64,000 nt of DNA, from positions 1 to 64,000 of the forward strand of contig NZ_QMFB01000035.1 of NCBI RefSeq assembly GCF_003285015.1. The letters are read 5' to 3'. Source of the DNA: Paenibacillus contaminans (GTDB lineage Bacteria > Bacillota > Bacilli > Paenibacillales > NBRC-103111). Positions 27,995-35,578 of the stretch are shown in pieces (positions within the stretch are counted from its first letter, which is position 1; every line of letters starts with the position of its first letter). The position numbers were made by a program, and so were the translations under genes. Under the pieces are notes generated by a model. That model was not told the DNA's origin and ran no database searches. It saw only the letters and a program-made list of their open reading frames with translations.

Positions 27995-28027
27995 CGATTT
28001 CATACCTGTCCGATTATCAAATGCTCG

Positions 28028-28939
28028 TTATGGCTGCTTGTTCTTGGTATATTGCGACGGAGAAAGACCTGTGGCTTTTCTGAATGCCCGGCTGAACGTA
28101 TGGATGGAAGCGAAGTTCATAATCGTTGCGACTTCCGTAATGCTATAGTTCCCTTCCCGAAGAAGCTCAATCGCTTTTTGCCATTTTTTGGTCGTTATAT
28201 AATGGTGAATCGTGTACCCGGTTTCTTTGGCAAACAAATGGGACAGATGCGTCAAACTGTAGCCGAATCGCTCGGCTACTTCTTTACTGTCGGAGATTTG
28301 CAGCAAATTTTCATCGATATACGTGATGGCCGAATAGACGATCTTTTTCGAAGCGTTATTCAATCCGTCCCTCGGATAGGCCGCTTCCCAATTCGTAAAG
28401 AAGTTGCGATAGGTAAGCACCACAATTTGCTCCACATAACTCTGCAGCATTCGACTTGAGAACTCGGTGACATTGCTCAATTCCTTGAGGGCGTTAACAA
28501 ATGGAGTATGAATGTGAAACCGGTCTCTGCAAGACGATCCTTGTCTGTTATCCATCATCATCTGCCGAATCCGCCAATAAGGATTATGGTCCTCTCTCTC
28601 ATCATCAATAAAATCAAAGCCAAGATATAAAAAACGATAAGGGTCTTTGGTATCCGCTCTTCCTTGATGAATTTCATCGGGTCTGCCAATATAGATGTCC
28701 CCCGCTTCCAAGCGGGTAGAAATCCCATCGGTCGTGAACGAGCCTTTGCCGGTAACGATGTAAGAAATCTCGAAGCAAATTTGTTTATGCGGGAGCAATT
28801 CGAAATCCGGATCACAGCTCAAATCGCCAATTTGAATTAAAGATAGAGGACCCAAACGAATAGGCTCGCGCAAATACGCACAATCCACCTGATACCGGCG
28901 CGAACCCGGAAGAATGATGAATCTGGGTGTATCGACCAA
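28028..28939 (-). CDS. AraC family regulator of the polysaccharide operon
   Basis: Sugar-responsive regulator of about 303 residues. The N-terminal cupin has ISYIVTGKGSFTTDGI and AGDIYIGRPDEIHQ; the AraC domain has EVAERFGYSLTHLSHLFAKE and ASIHTFSRAFRKATGLSPSQY. A longer frame with ATG at 29041 or 28969 exists, but TTG at 28939 has a perfect AGGAGGT 8 nt upstream and begins with the usual N-terminal VDTPRFIILPGSRRYQ, so I chose it. It lies just upstream of the binding-protein, permease and lyase operon and is its likely regulator. A cre-like sequence lies about 40 bp before the start. Confidence 0.88.
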   Translation of the reverse strand: MVDTPRFIILPGSRRYQVDCAYLREPIRLGPLSLIQIGDLSCDPDFELLPHKQICFEISYIVTGKGSFTTDGISTRLEAGDIYIGRPDEIHQGRADTKDPYRFLYLGFDFIDDEREDHNPYWRIRQMMMDNRQGSSCRDRFHIHTPFVNALKELSNVTEFSSRMLQSYVEQIVVLTYRNFFTNWEAAYPRDGLNNASKKIVYSAITYIDENLLQISDSKEVAERFGYSLTHLSHLFAKETGYTIHHYITTKKWQKAIELLREGNYSITEVATIMNFASIHTFSRAFRKATGLSPSQYTKNKQP

Positions 28940-28976
28940 CCTAGTAACCTCCTGTGATGTTATGCGCATCAGAAAT

Positions 28977-28990
28977 CGCAAGCGCTTCCA
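28977..28990 (-). promoter_or_regulatory. Catabolite-response (cre)-like site
   Basis: TGGAAGCGCTTGCG on the minus strand keeps the AAGCGCTT palindromic core of CcpA sites. It lies about 40 bp before the AraC start, where CcpA would repress the regulator when preferred sugars are present. The match is by eye only. Confidence 0.45.
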
Positions 28991-29155
28991 AAATGTGCTA
29001 AACTTTCGCTTACCCACGTGACAATTGTTCAGGTTGCACATATTCGACTATTCGACAATTTTCTGTCCTTTCCTTTTTTCCGCCCCATATTTGTTGATGA
29101 CTTAGAAACTTTCTTGATGAACGAATTGTCGCCCTCGACAAGGAGGCTGCACAAA

Positions 29156-29188
29156 AAGAGCGGGTTATCTTTTCGATAACCTGCTCTT
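29156..29188. terminator. Hairpin, possible terminator
   Basis: AAGAGCGGGTTATC pairs with GATAACCTGCTCTT (one G:U) around TTTTC, with a T-rich tail on the plus strand. It lies between the AraC promoter region and the oxidoreductase gene end. A smaller hairpin (CCCTGGAA/TTCCAGGG) is at 29258-29287. Nothing else is seen in 28991-29337. Confidence 0.5.
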
Positions 29189-29337
29189 GTTCTTGATTTT
29201 TGGGCCAACGCCTTAACTTAATGACATTGGCACGGCGGCTGGCTCCTTTTCAGGAGGCCCCTGGAACGGTTCATCACCATTCCAGGGATCGGATCCCGGA
29301 CAGCTGAACAGATCTAACGCCGGCTCGCCTTCATGCG

Positions 29338-30912
29338 TCAAACCGCATGAATCGAGGGCCAGTCCAGCTCTACGCCGGCTTCCGTCAATACTTTCTGGAA
29401 GTCGTGCAGCAGCGTTTCGTTATGCCGCACCTCTCGTGGGGAGCAGCCGCGCTCCAGGCAGAAGGCAGCCAGGAAGCCCGCCGCCTCCCCGATATTCCAT
29501 TCGACCGGGTGCAGTCTGTAGCAGCCGTTCGTAATGTGCGTGGTGCCGATGTTTTTGCATGCCGGCAGCAGATTGTTCACCCGTACGGGCAGCAGGCTCC
29601 CAAGCGGGATATGGAAAGGCAGGCTCGAAACATCGACGTAGGTGCGCAGAGCGGTGCTCGGATGCAGGTCGATCCGGTAACAGCCGATCCCGACCGAGTC
29701 CGGGTAACGCTCCGATTTGCAGTCCGGCCGCAGCGCAGGGCTGAGATGCTGCTCGACGACCGTCAGCTCCGCGCGGATTCTGCGGGACTCGCGGATATAC
29801 GGGCTCTTGGCCAGGCCGTCTTCCGTCCCGACCATGTCGCCGCGCAGCCGCAATCCTTTGTAGCCGGCCCCGCCGTCCGGACGCGGCGCCTCCGTCTGCA
29901 TCCAATAAAGCAAGGACAAGCTCAGCTGCTTCGCGCTTTCCAAATGACGGGCCCGTTCCTCCGGCGATACGTCGATAATCGGCCCGAGCCAATAATCGTT
30001 CGCAGGCCAGTTCACGATCGTCGAGTCGCTGTCGAATGTCCCCTCGACAAAATTCGACTTATCGATGACCCTTCTGTAGTTCCAGAGGGAGAACGACTTG
30101 CCGTCCGGGAAAAAGCTGTAGCGGACCGGCTCCAGCGTATGCGGCACTAGCCCGCTCCAGCTGAGCTGCATATCCGGCCAAAAATCGGCCTTGTACTGCC
30201 GCCAAAAATCGTATTCCGCCGGCTTCGCGATCGTAAAATCCTCGCCCTCGATATAATCGACGGCGAAGCACCAGGTGAACGCTTGCATATCCGTCAGGTC
30301 GGCTTCCCCTTCGAGCGCATGAGGCTCGCCGGTTTGCGCGACCGATTCGGAGCCCGTCACATACTCGACACCTGCCATCGGGAGCACATCGCTCTCATCC
30401 GTAGCATCGAGGAAATATGGCGCCGTCAGCACGATCCGCTCTCCGGTATCCGAATGCCGCACGGTAACGGAACGGACGCTGTCTCCTTCCGTCTCCGCTT
30501 CCTCCGCCTTACAGTTGGTCAAAATAAGCAGCTTCCCGTTGTGCACGTAAGGCGCAAGCATGTCCTGCAGCACGGCGAGCGCCGCGCGCGGCTCATGGGA
30601 GATGCGGCTGACATTCGCGGTGCCCGGGTTCAGATAGAGGGTCGACCGCGCTTTGGCCGTCAAGGGAAAATTATTCCTGTAATAGCCGCGGACCCGGCTG
30701 CGAAATTCCCGGTAGCTTGCCGTGCTGCCGAATCGCTCGATCCAAGGATGCTCGTCGGGCGGCACCGCCTGGCTGGTAAGCTGACCGCCGATCCAATCGG
30801 TCTCCTCCGTCAAAATTACAGTCTTGCCCATCTTGGCGGCAGACAGCGCAGCTGCGCAGCCCCCCGTGCTTCCTCCGACAATAACGACATCCGCATGTCT
30901 ATGCTTACTCAT
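29338..30912 (-). CDS. FAD-dependent oxidoreductase
   Basis: Cytoplasmic flavoprotein of 524 residues of the FAD-dependent oxidoreductase group often found in sugar loci. The N-terminal dinucleotide-binding motif is ADVVIVGGSTGGCAAALSAA, followed by VILTEETDWIGGQLTSQAVP; a second FAD contact is YFLDATDESDVLPMAGVEY, and the C-terminus has NLLPACKNIGTTHITNG. ATG at 30912 is chosen: AAGGAG lies 6 nt upstream, and a longer frame to 31020 adds non-conserved residues. Its start overlaps by 8 nt the end of the broken small gene upstream, so the two were once translationally coupled. The reaction is unknown; oxidation of a sugar or sugar acid fits the context. A decayed relative is at 58350-58850. 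Confidence 0.85.
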   Translation of the reverse strand: MSKHRHADVVIVGGSTGGCAAALSAAKMGKTVILTEETDWIGGQLTSQAVPPDEHPWIERFGSTASYREFRSRVRGYYRNNFPLTAKARSTLYLNPGTANVSRISHEPRAALAVLQDMLAPYVHNGKLLILTNCKAEEAETEGDSVRSVTVRHSDTGERIVLTAPYFLDATDESDVLPMAGVEYVTGSESVAQTGEPHALEGEADLTDMQAFTWCFAVDYIEGEDFTIAKPAEYDFWRQYKADFWPDMQLSWSGLVPHTLEPVRYSFFPDGKSFSLWNYRRVIDKSNFVEGTFDSDSTIVNWPANDYWLGPIIDVSPEERARHLESAKQLSLSLLYWMQTEAPRPDGGAGYKGLRLRGDMVGTEDGLAKSPYIRESRRIRAELTVVEQHLSPALRPDCKSERYPDSVGIGCYRIDLHPSTALRTYVDVSSLPFHIPLGSLLPVRVNNLLPACKNIGTTHITNGCYRLHPVEWNIGEAAGFLAAFCLERGCSPREVRHNETLLHDFQKVLTEAGVELDWPSIHAV

Positions 30913-31290
30913 CGCCATTCTCCTTTCCGTTATGAAGCAAATCATCCGCTGCCGCCTCCTGCAAGGAAGGCGCACGGTCGTACAACAGCAATGCGGGTAC
31001 ATTCGGCACATATTCCGCATCGTTGAGGTAAATCAAGCGTACGGTGCCATCCCATCGAAGGCGCCGATCATCTCCGCATACAACGTTCCGCCCGCCTTCA
31101 CATAATGCCACAGCTTATCCAAAACCCCGGCGGATAATGCCGTTTCCGTCTCTATACTCCCCGAACCGATAATGACGATCGCTTCATATCGATCAAGCTG
31201 ACAATCTGCCAGCTGCGAAATTCCGAACATATCGGCTCCGTCCACAATCCTGCGCTCCATCGCGTTTGCAGCAAATACCACATATGACAT
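30905..31290 (-). pseudogene. Frameshifted small gene, ThuA/GATase-like
   Basis: An ATG at 31290 with GGAGGA 6 nt upstream starts MSYVVFAANAMERRIVDGAD, continuing through YEAIVIIGSGSIETETAL and KAGGTLYAEMIGAFDGM, then hits a stop near 31033. Homology and reading sense continue in another frame as RLIYLNDAEYVPNVPALLLY, ending at 30905 inside the start of the oxidoreductase gene. The total is 386 nt, one short of a whole number of codons, so a single-base deletion near 31040-31060 explains it. The fold resembles the N-terminal domain of the 17.4-kb gene. A sequencing error is possible. Residues before 31290 in the same frame (ELRSVHIFAIDDPEKMSCFE) may be the tail of another lost gene. Confidence 0.6.
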
Positions 31291-31609
31291 GATGTTTCCT
31301 CCATCATCTTTCCCCGCTCCGGCTCTGCGCGCCCAAAGCTCGAAACATGACATTTTCTCCGGATCATCGATCGCGAATATATGCACCGAGCGCAGCTCCC
31401 GGGCGATGCGGGGCGATGCGTGCATGCGGTCATCCGCCGCATGTTTCCATCGGGATTCGATGTACCTGTTGCGTCCTCATTGTATCATGCGCCTGTTTGC
31501 GGGTAATCGTCGCGATTCGCTGCATTGGTTGTCTCGATTTGTTGATGAAAGTAAAAATAAGTAATAAATACTTCTATATGGATGTCTGTTCGGCGGGTCA
31601 TTCATGCTG

Positions 31610-31700
31610 AAGTTCACGCCCGCAAGATCGTTGCAGGCCAGCACCCTATCGCTGGTGATACCGTACCTTTGCCAGCTGCGGCCTTGCGCTTTATATCCGT
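31610..31700 (-). pseudogene. Decayed duplicate of the HD gene 3' end
   Basis: Minus-strand translation gives QGRSWQRYGITSDRVLA, nearly the same as QGHSWQKYGITSDRVLA in the intact HD gene just upstream. The DNA CCAGCACCCTATCGCT occurs at about 31638 and again at about 31843. Only this C-terminal piece is left. No start and no other part of the domain is seen. The rest of 31291-31747 holds no gene. Confidence 0.65.
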
Positions 31701-31710
31701 TATGACGCGC

Positions 31711-31745
31711 AAAAAAACCGCCGGTACAGAGAGTACCGACGGTTT
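31711..31745 (-). terminator. Rho-independent terminator of the HD gene
   Basis: On the minus strand AAACCGTCGGTAC pairs with GTACCGGCGGTTT around 5 nt, followed by seven T. It lies directly after the stop at 31748. Confidence 0.9.
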
Positions 31746-31747
31746 CT

Positions 31748-32341
31748 TTATGCTTTTATATAACCCTTCGCGACGGCGTCGCCGATCAGCTCCTGCGCGA
31801 ACGCCCAGAGCGCTTCGGAGCCATTGGCGATTTGCTTGTTGTAAGCCAGCACCCTATCGCTCGTGATGCCGTACTTTTGCCAGCTGTGGCCTTGCGTATG
31901 GTAGTTGTGCAGAATCGGCTGAAGCCTGTCGAGTGCGCCGGCGTATTTGGCCTCGGCCGTCCGTTTCTCCTCGAATTCCTGCCAAAGCAGGGAGCACTCC
32001 TCCTTCTGCTCGGAAGGCAGCAAACCGAAAATCCGCTCGGCTGCTGCATTTTCCCGCTCCGCCTTGTCGTCATGCCCCTTCGTATCATAAGCGAACGTAT
32101 CGCCCGCATCGATTTCCACGATGTCATGGATGAGCAGCATTTTCAGCACCCGGAGAATGTCCAGATCGCTTTCGTTCGCATGCTCGATCAGAATAATCGC
32201 CATCATCGCCAAATGCCAAGTATGCTCCGCATCGTTCTCCAAACGCGAGCTGTCCATAATAAGCGACTTGCGCAAAATCGTTTTGAGCTTGTCTATTTCC
32301 ACGATAAAAGAAATTTGTTTCAGCAAACGCTCGTTAGTCAT
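31748..32341 (-). CDS. HD domain phosphohydrolase (YfbR-like)
   Basis: Cytoplasmic HD-family metal phosphohydrolase of 197 residues, most like the YfbR/5'-deoxynucleotidase group that dephosphorylates deoxynucleoside monophosphates. The metal ligands are visible: His40 in NDAEHTWH, His72-Asp73 in LLIHDIVEIDAGD, and a late Asp in GALDRLQPIL. ATG at 32341 is chosen because GGAGGAA lies 6 nt upstream; an in-frame ATG at 32362 precedes that site. Substrate is not proven by sequence. It stands alone, with its own terminator and a remnant duplicate of its own tail downstream. Confidence 0.88.
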   Translation of the reverse strand: MTNERLLKQISFIVEIDKLKTILRKSLIMDSSRLENDAEHTWHLAMMAIILIEHANESDLDILRVLKMLLIHDIVEIDAGDTFAYDTKGHDDKAERENAAAERIFGLLPSEQKEECSLLWQEFEEKRTAEAKYAGALDRLQPILHNYHTQGHSWQKYGITSDRVLAYNKQIANGSEALWAFAQELIGDAVAKGYIKA

Positions 32342-32506
32342 CACAAGTTCCTCCATACGCATGTTAATCGTTCACAACATATCCGCGACCTGAATCGGAT
32401 TTTGTTCCGTTCGACTTCCCCTCCCATCTTATACCAACTAAGTTTTTTTAGCATCCTTTACTTCGGCTCCTGTCCCTTATCAGATTCAGACAATAAGAAA
32501 ATAAAT

Positions 32507-32640
32507 CTATGCGAAATATCATACAGAATTCTTCACTTTTCGCTTATTTCGCTACTTCTATTCGAAAAATCATATACATTTCATCCTTTTGCATTAATTT
32601 CAATGATTCTATGCGAAAAATCATACGCAAGTATGCCGTG
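32507..32640. repeat. Degenerate 51-bp tandem repeat
   Basis: Three units begin with CTATGCGAAATATCATA or close variants at 32507, 32558 and 32609, exactly 51 bp apart and about two-thirds alike beyond the start. The region 32342-32805 lacks a gene; the sequence is AT-rich. Confidence 0.65.
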
Positions 32641-32805
32641 GGACGAGGCGAACTATATGAGCGGATGATACAGCTCGTATGAATAACTGATTTTTCGTTT
32701 TGCGTTATTGTCATTTTCCCGACAATCCCTCCAAAAGTGCGCGGCGTATTCCGAGTACTTTTTTGAGGCCCCTCGTGTCCGCACGAACCCGCTCTCCTCT
32801 ACATT

Positions 32806-32841
32806 AAAAAAACCTTGAAGGCATTAAGCCGATCAAGGTTT
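32806..32841 (-). terminator. Rho-independent terminator of the exporter gene
   Basis: On the minus strand AAACCTTGA pairs with TCAAGGTTT, then a run of T, about 25 nt after the stop at 32866. Confidence 0.85.
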
Positions 32842-32865
32842 CATCATACGTCATTCAATAATCAA

Positions 32866-34581
32866 TTACGTGCCGAACTGCGCCTGGTGCAGCCTGCTGT
32901 ATACGCCGCCGGCGGCGACAAGCTCCTGATGCTGCCCCTGCTCGGTAATGCCCTGCTCCGTAACGACTACGATGCGGTCGGCGTTTTTGATCGTGGCCAG
33001 CCGGTGGGCGATCACCAGCGTAGTCCGCCCTTCCGAAAGCTCGGCGAGCGATTGTTGAATGATCGCCTCCGTCTCCGTATCAAGCGCGGATGTCGCTTCG
33101 TCCAGGATGAGGATCGGCGGGTTTTTGAGAAACATTCTGGCGATCGAAAGCCGCTGCTTCTGGCCGCCCGACAGCTTCACGCCGCGCTCTCCGATGACGG
33201 TATCCAACCCTTCCGGCTGGGACCGGATGAATTCGTCGAGCCGCGCGCGCCGGGCCGCTTCCCAAATCTCCTCTTCCGCCGCGTCCAGCTTGCCGTACAA
33301 AATATTCTCGCGAATCGTCCCCGAGAACAGGAACACATCCTGCTGTACGATGCCGATTTGCTTGCGCAGCGAGCTCAGCTTGACTTTGCGGATGTCGACG
33401 CCGTCGATCGTAATAGCCCCCGAAGCGACCTCGTAAAATCGCGGCAGCAGGCTGCACAGCGTCGTTTTTCCTGCGCCGGAAGGACCGACGAAGGCAACCG
33501 TTTCGCCCTTGTAAATGGTCATGTCGATGTTATGAAGCACGCGCGAGTCGCTGTCATAGCCGAAGGAAACCTGCTCAAAACGGATTTCCCGCTGCAGCTC
33601 CCCGATTTCCTTCGCATCCGGGGCGTCGGCGACGTCCGGCTCGCTGTCGAGCAGCTCGACATAACGCTTGAAGCCGGCAAAGCCTTGCGGATAACTTTCG
33701 ATAATCGCGTTGATTTTATCGATCGGACGGAAAAATACGTTGGTCAACAGCAGAAAGCCGATAAATCCGCCGTAAGACAGCTCACCGCGAATGACAAACC
33801 ATGTCCCGCACACCATAACGAACAGCGTAACGAAACGCATCATCATATAGCTGATAGAGCTGTTTTTGGCGATCAGGTTGTAAGAAAGCAGCTTCGTCAT
33901 GCGAAACCGGTTGTTGTTGACGGCAAATTGTTTTTTCTCGTATTCCTCGTTCGAAAACGCCTGAACGACGCGGATGCCGCCGACGTTATCCTCCACCCGC
34001 GCATTGAAATCGCCGATGTCGTTGTATAGTTGATGCACCGCTTTCGTCATTTTGCCGTTGAAGTAAACGACGAGCCAAATAATCGCCGGAACGACGATGA
34101 AAGTCAGAATCGCCAGCTTCCAATTGATCATCAGCATAAGCGTAAACGAGCCGGCAAGCGTCATCACCGCGATGAACAGATCCTCCGGACCGTGATGAGC
34201 CATTTCGCCGATCTGCATCATATCGTTCGTCAGCCTGGACATCAGGTGACCGGTTTTCGTGTTGTCGAAAAAACGAAACGACAGCTTCTGGAGATGATCG
34301 AACAGCTTCTTCCGCATGTCCGTCTCGATATTGATGCCGAGCATATGCCCCCAATAATTGACGATATACAGCAAAAAAGTATTAAAAATATACAGCGCCA
34401 GCAAACCGACGGACGCCCATACGATTAAGCCCCACTCCCCGCCCGGAAGCAGATCGTCGATGAAGCGGTTAACGACCAGCGGAAAACCGAGCTCCAGCAG
34501 ACCGGCAAGCACCGCGCAGCCGAAATCCAGCATGAACAGCTTCTTATATGGCTGGTAATAAGCAAAAAAACGGCGAATCAT
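32866..34581 (-). CDS. ABC exporter, fused membrane and ATPase domains (YwjA-like)
   Basis: Homodimer- or heterodimer-forming ABC exporter of 571 residues in the cytoplasmic membrane. The N-terminal membrane domain has six segments (about residues 13-290), beginning RRFFAYYQPYKKLFMLDF like B. subtilis YwjA. The ATPase domain has Walker A GPSGAGKTT (366-374), the signature KLSGGQ (469-474), Walker B ILILDEATS and the H-loop AHRLATI. All catalytic residues are intact. It is monocistronic, with a promoter at 34642-34671 and a terminator. The family pumps lipids or hydrophobic drugs; the substrate here is unknown. Confidence 0.92.
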   Translation of the reverse strand: MIRRFFAYYQPYKKLFMLDFGCAVLAGLLELGFPLVVNRFIDDLLPGGEWGLIVWASVGLLALYIFNTFLLYIVNYWGHMLGINIETDMRKKLFDHLQKLSFRFFDNTKTGHLMSRLTNDMMQIGEMAHHGPEDLFIAVMTLAGSFTLMLMINWKLAILTFIVVPAIIWLVVYFNGKMTKAVHQLYNDIGDFNARVEDNVGGIRVVQAFSNEEYEKKQFAVNNNRFRMTKLLSYNLIAKNSSISYMMMRFVTLFVMVCGTWFVIRGELSYGGFIGFLLLTNVFFRPIDKINAIIESYPQGFAGFKRYVELLDSEPDVADAPDAKEIGELQREIRFEQVSFGYDSDSRVLHNIDMTIYKGETVAFVGPSGAGKTTLCSLLPRFYEVASGAITIDGVDIRKVKLSSLRKQIGIVQQDVFLFSGTIRENILYGKLDAAEEEIWEAARRARLDEFIRSQPEGLDTVIGERGVKLSGGQKQRLSIARMFLKNPPILILDEATSALDTETEAIIQQSLAELSEGRTTLVIAHRLATIKNADRIVVVTEQGITEQGQHQELVAAGGVYSRLHQAQFGT

Positions 34582-34641
34582 CTTGCGTTTTCAACTCCTT
34601 TTGCACCACAAATAAATTCAGAGGCGGCATTTGCCTATTAA

Positions 34642-34671
34642 AGTATAGGCCTCTTTACTTGCTTGTGGCAA
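34642..34671 (-). promoter_or_regulatory. Sigma-A type promoter of the ABC exporter
   Basis: On the minus strand TTGCCA (34671-34666) and TATACT (34647-34642) are 18 bp apart, about 60 bp before the start at 34581. Confidence 0.55.
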
Positions 34672-34854
34672 TGGACAAAAGCAAATGTTCGCATATACAA
34701 ATGTATAACCCGACATAAAGCATCGCTTCCTACGCTTCATCATCCGCCGCCGGCAAAGCTACTTTTTCCCAGCAGCAAGCCAACCTGCCAACTCTTCCGT
34801 CTGCGATAATGCAGCGATAGGGTCGAAATACCAGGAACTTCCTTGTATTATAAT

Positions 34855-34869
34855 TGATAATAATTCTCA
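34855..34869. promoter_or_regulatory. Fur-box-like iron operator
   Basis: TGATAATAATTCTCA matches the Bacillus 7-1-7 Fur box (TGATAAT N ATTATCA) at 14 of 15 positions. No siderophore or iron-transport gene follows on either side; the nearest plus-strand frame starts at 34987. It may be left from a lost iron-regulated gene, or control a neighbour. Confidence 0.5.
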
Positions 34870-34986
34870 ATATGAATCAGGGGAGGCCATCGATTACGGG
34901 GCCGTCAAACACCGCGGCAACGTGCGCAGGTATTCCGCCGGGTTTCCCGTTCGGATCTTTAGATCTTGGGAGCGAAGGTGGAATAT

Positions 34987-35229
34987 ATGAAAAACGGGCT
35001 AGAACGAAAAAGTGAAGAAACCAAAAAGGTCACAGAGCTTAATACGGAGGGCGAAACCGTTCCCGTCAAAGGCGGCTTCGTATACATGGAGGTATTGCGC
35101 ACAACTTCATCTTATTGCGCGGAGCGGAAACTACCGATTCATAAAATAAAACGCTTAACGGCCTCTACAACGACAGCGGCTCCGCACAATAAGGCGATAC
35201 TGCCGAAGCAACATACCGTGACGATTTGA
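34987..35229 (+). CDS. Hypothetical small protein, doubtful
   Basis: An 80-residue frame with AAGGTGG 5 nt before the ATG, downstream of the Fur-box-like site. It begins MKNGLERKSEETKKVTELN, polar and charged, without a recognisable domain; the last third is low-complexity Thr/Ala. It overlaps on the other strand a second candidate small gene (35139-35258), and at most one of the two is likely real. I do not recognise it. Confidence 0.25.
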   Translation: MKNGLERKSEETKKVTELNTEGETVPVKGGFVYMEVLRTTSSYCAERKLPIHKIKRLTASTTTAAPHNKAILPKQHTVTI

Positions 35230-35258
35230 CTGAACAATAAGTTTTTTTCTTCTTTCAT
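35139..35258 (-). CDS. Small membrane protein candidate, 39 residues
   Basis: A short frame: MKEEKNLLFS, then one hydrophobic segment (IVTVCCFGSIALLCGAAVVV) and a basic end (EAVKRFIL). GGGAG lies 10 nt before the ATG. Charged head, single membrane span and basic tail are typical for small bacterial membrane proteins. There is no homology I can name. It overlaps the doubtful plus-strand frame, and a signal for transcription was not found. Confidence 0.4.
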   Translation of the reverse strand: MKEEKNLLFSQIVTVCCFGSIALLCGAAVVVEAVKRFIL

Positions 35259-35471
35259 CTCTACCAGCTCCCTATACTATGATCATATCGGAAATATTCG
35301 ATAGATTTTGCTTCTTAGCAATAGTATAGACAGAAACAGGCTACCTTACACATCGATTTCTATTACAAAATGCCGCCGCGAACCTTTCAATGTTGTCACA
35401 AAGAGGCTCCGAGCGAACGGATCTGTTCCAAAGGCCATCCAACCGGTAGAGTATAACATGCTATAATAACA
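35259..35471. other. Intergenic region, nothing found
   Basis: Between the small candidate gene and the terminator hairpin of the MFS gene I see no frame, repeat or clear promoter. Confidence 0.5.
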
Positions 35472-35525
35472 AACAGCTAAGCTCCCATCCTCCTTTCGCA
35501 GCGGTTTTGGAAGCTTAGCTGTTTT
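35472..35525. terminator. Terminator hairpin of the MFS gene
   Basis: AACAGCTAAGCT pairs with AGCTTAGCTGTT around a 29-nt loop, T-rich on both sides. It lies 55 nt after the stop at 35579. Confidence 0.7.
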
Positions 35526-35578
35526 AGATTGGGACCGGCCTTTTCCACTCCTGCCTACTGGGGCAACCCGATGTCAGT

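Noticed and set aside
32815..34029. 404-residue plus-strand frame
   Set aside because: Lies antisense to the intact ABC exporter; no domain, no ribosome site. It reflects codon bias of the real gene.
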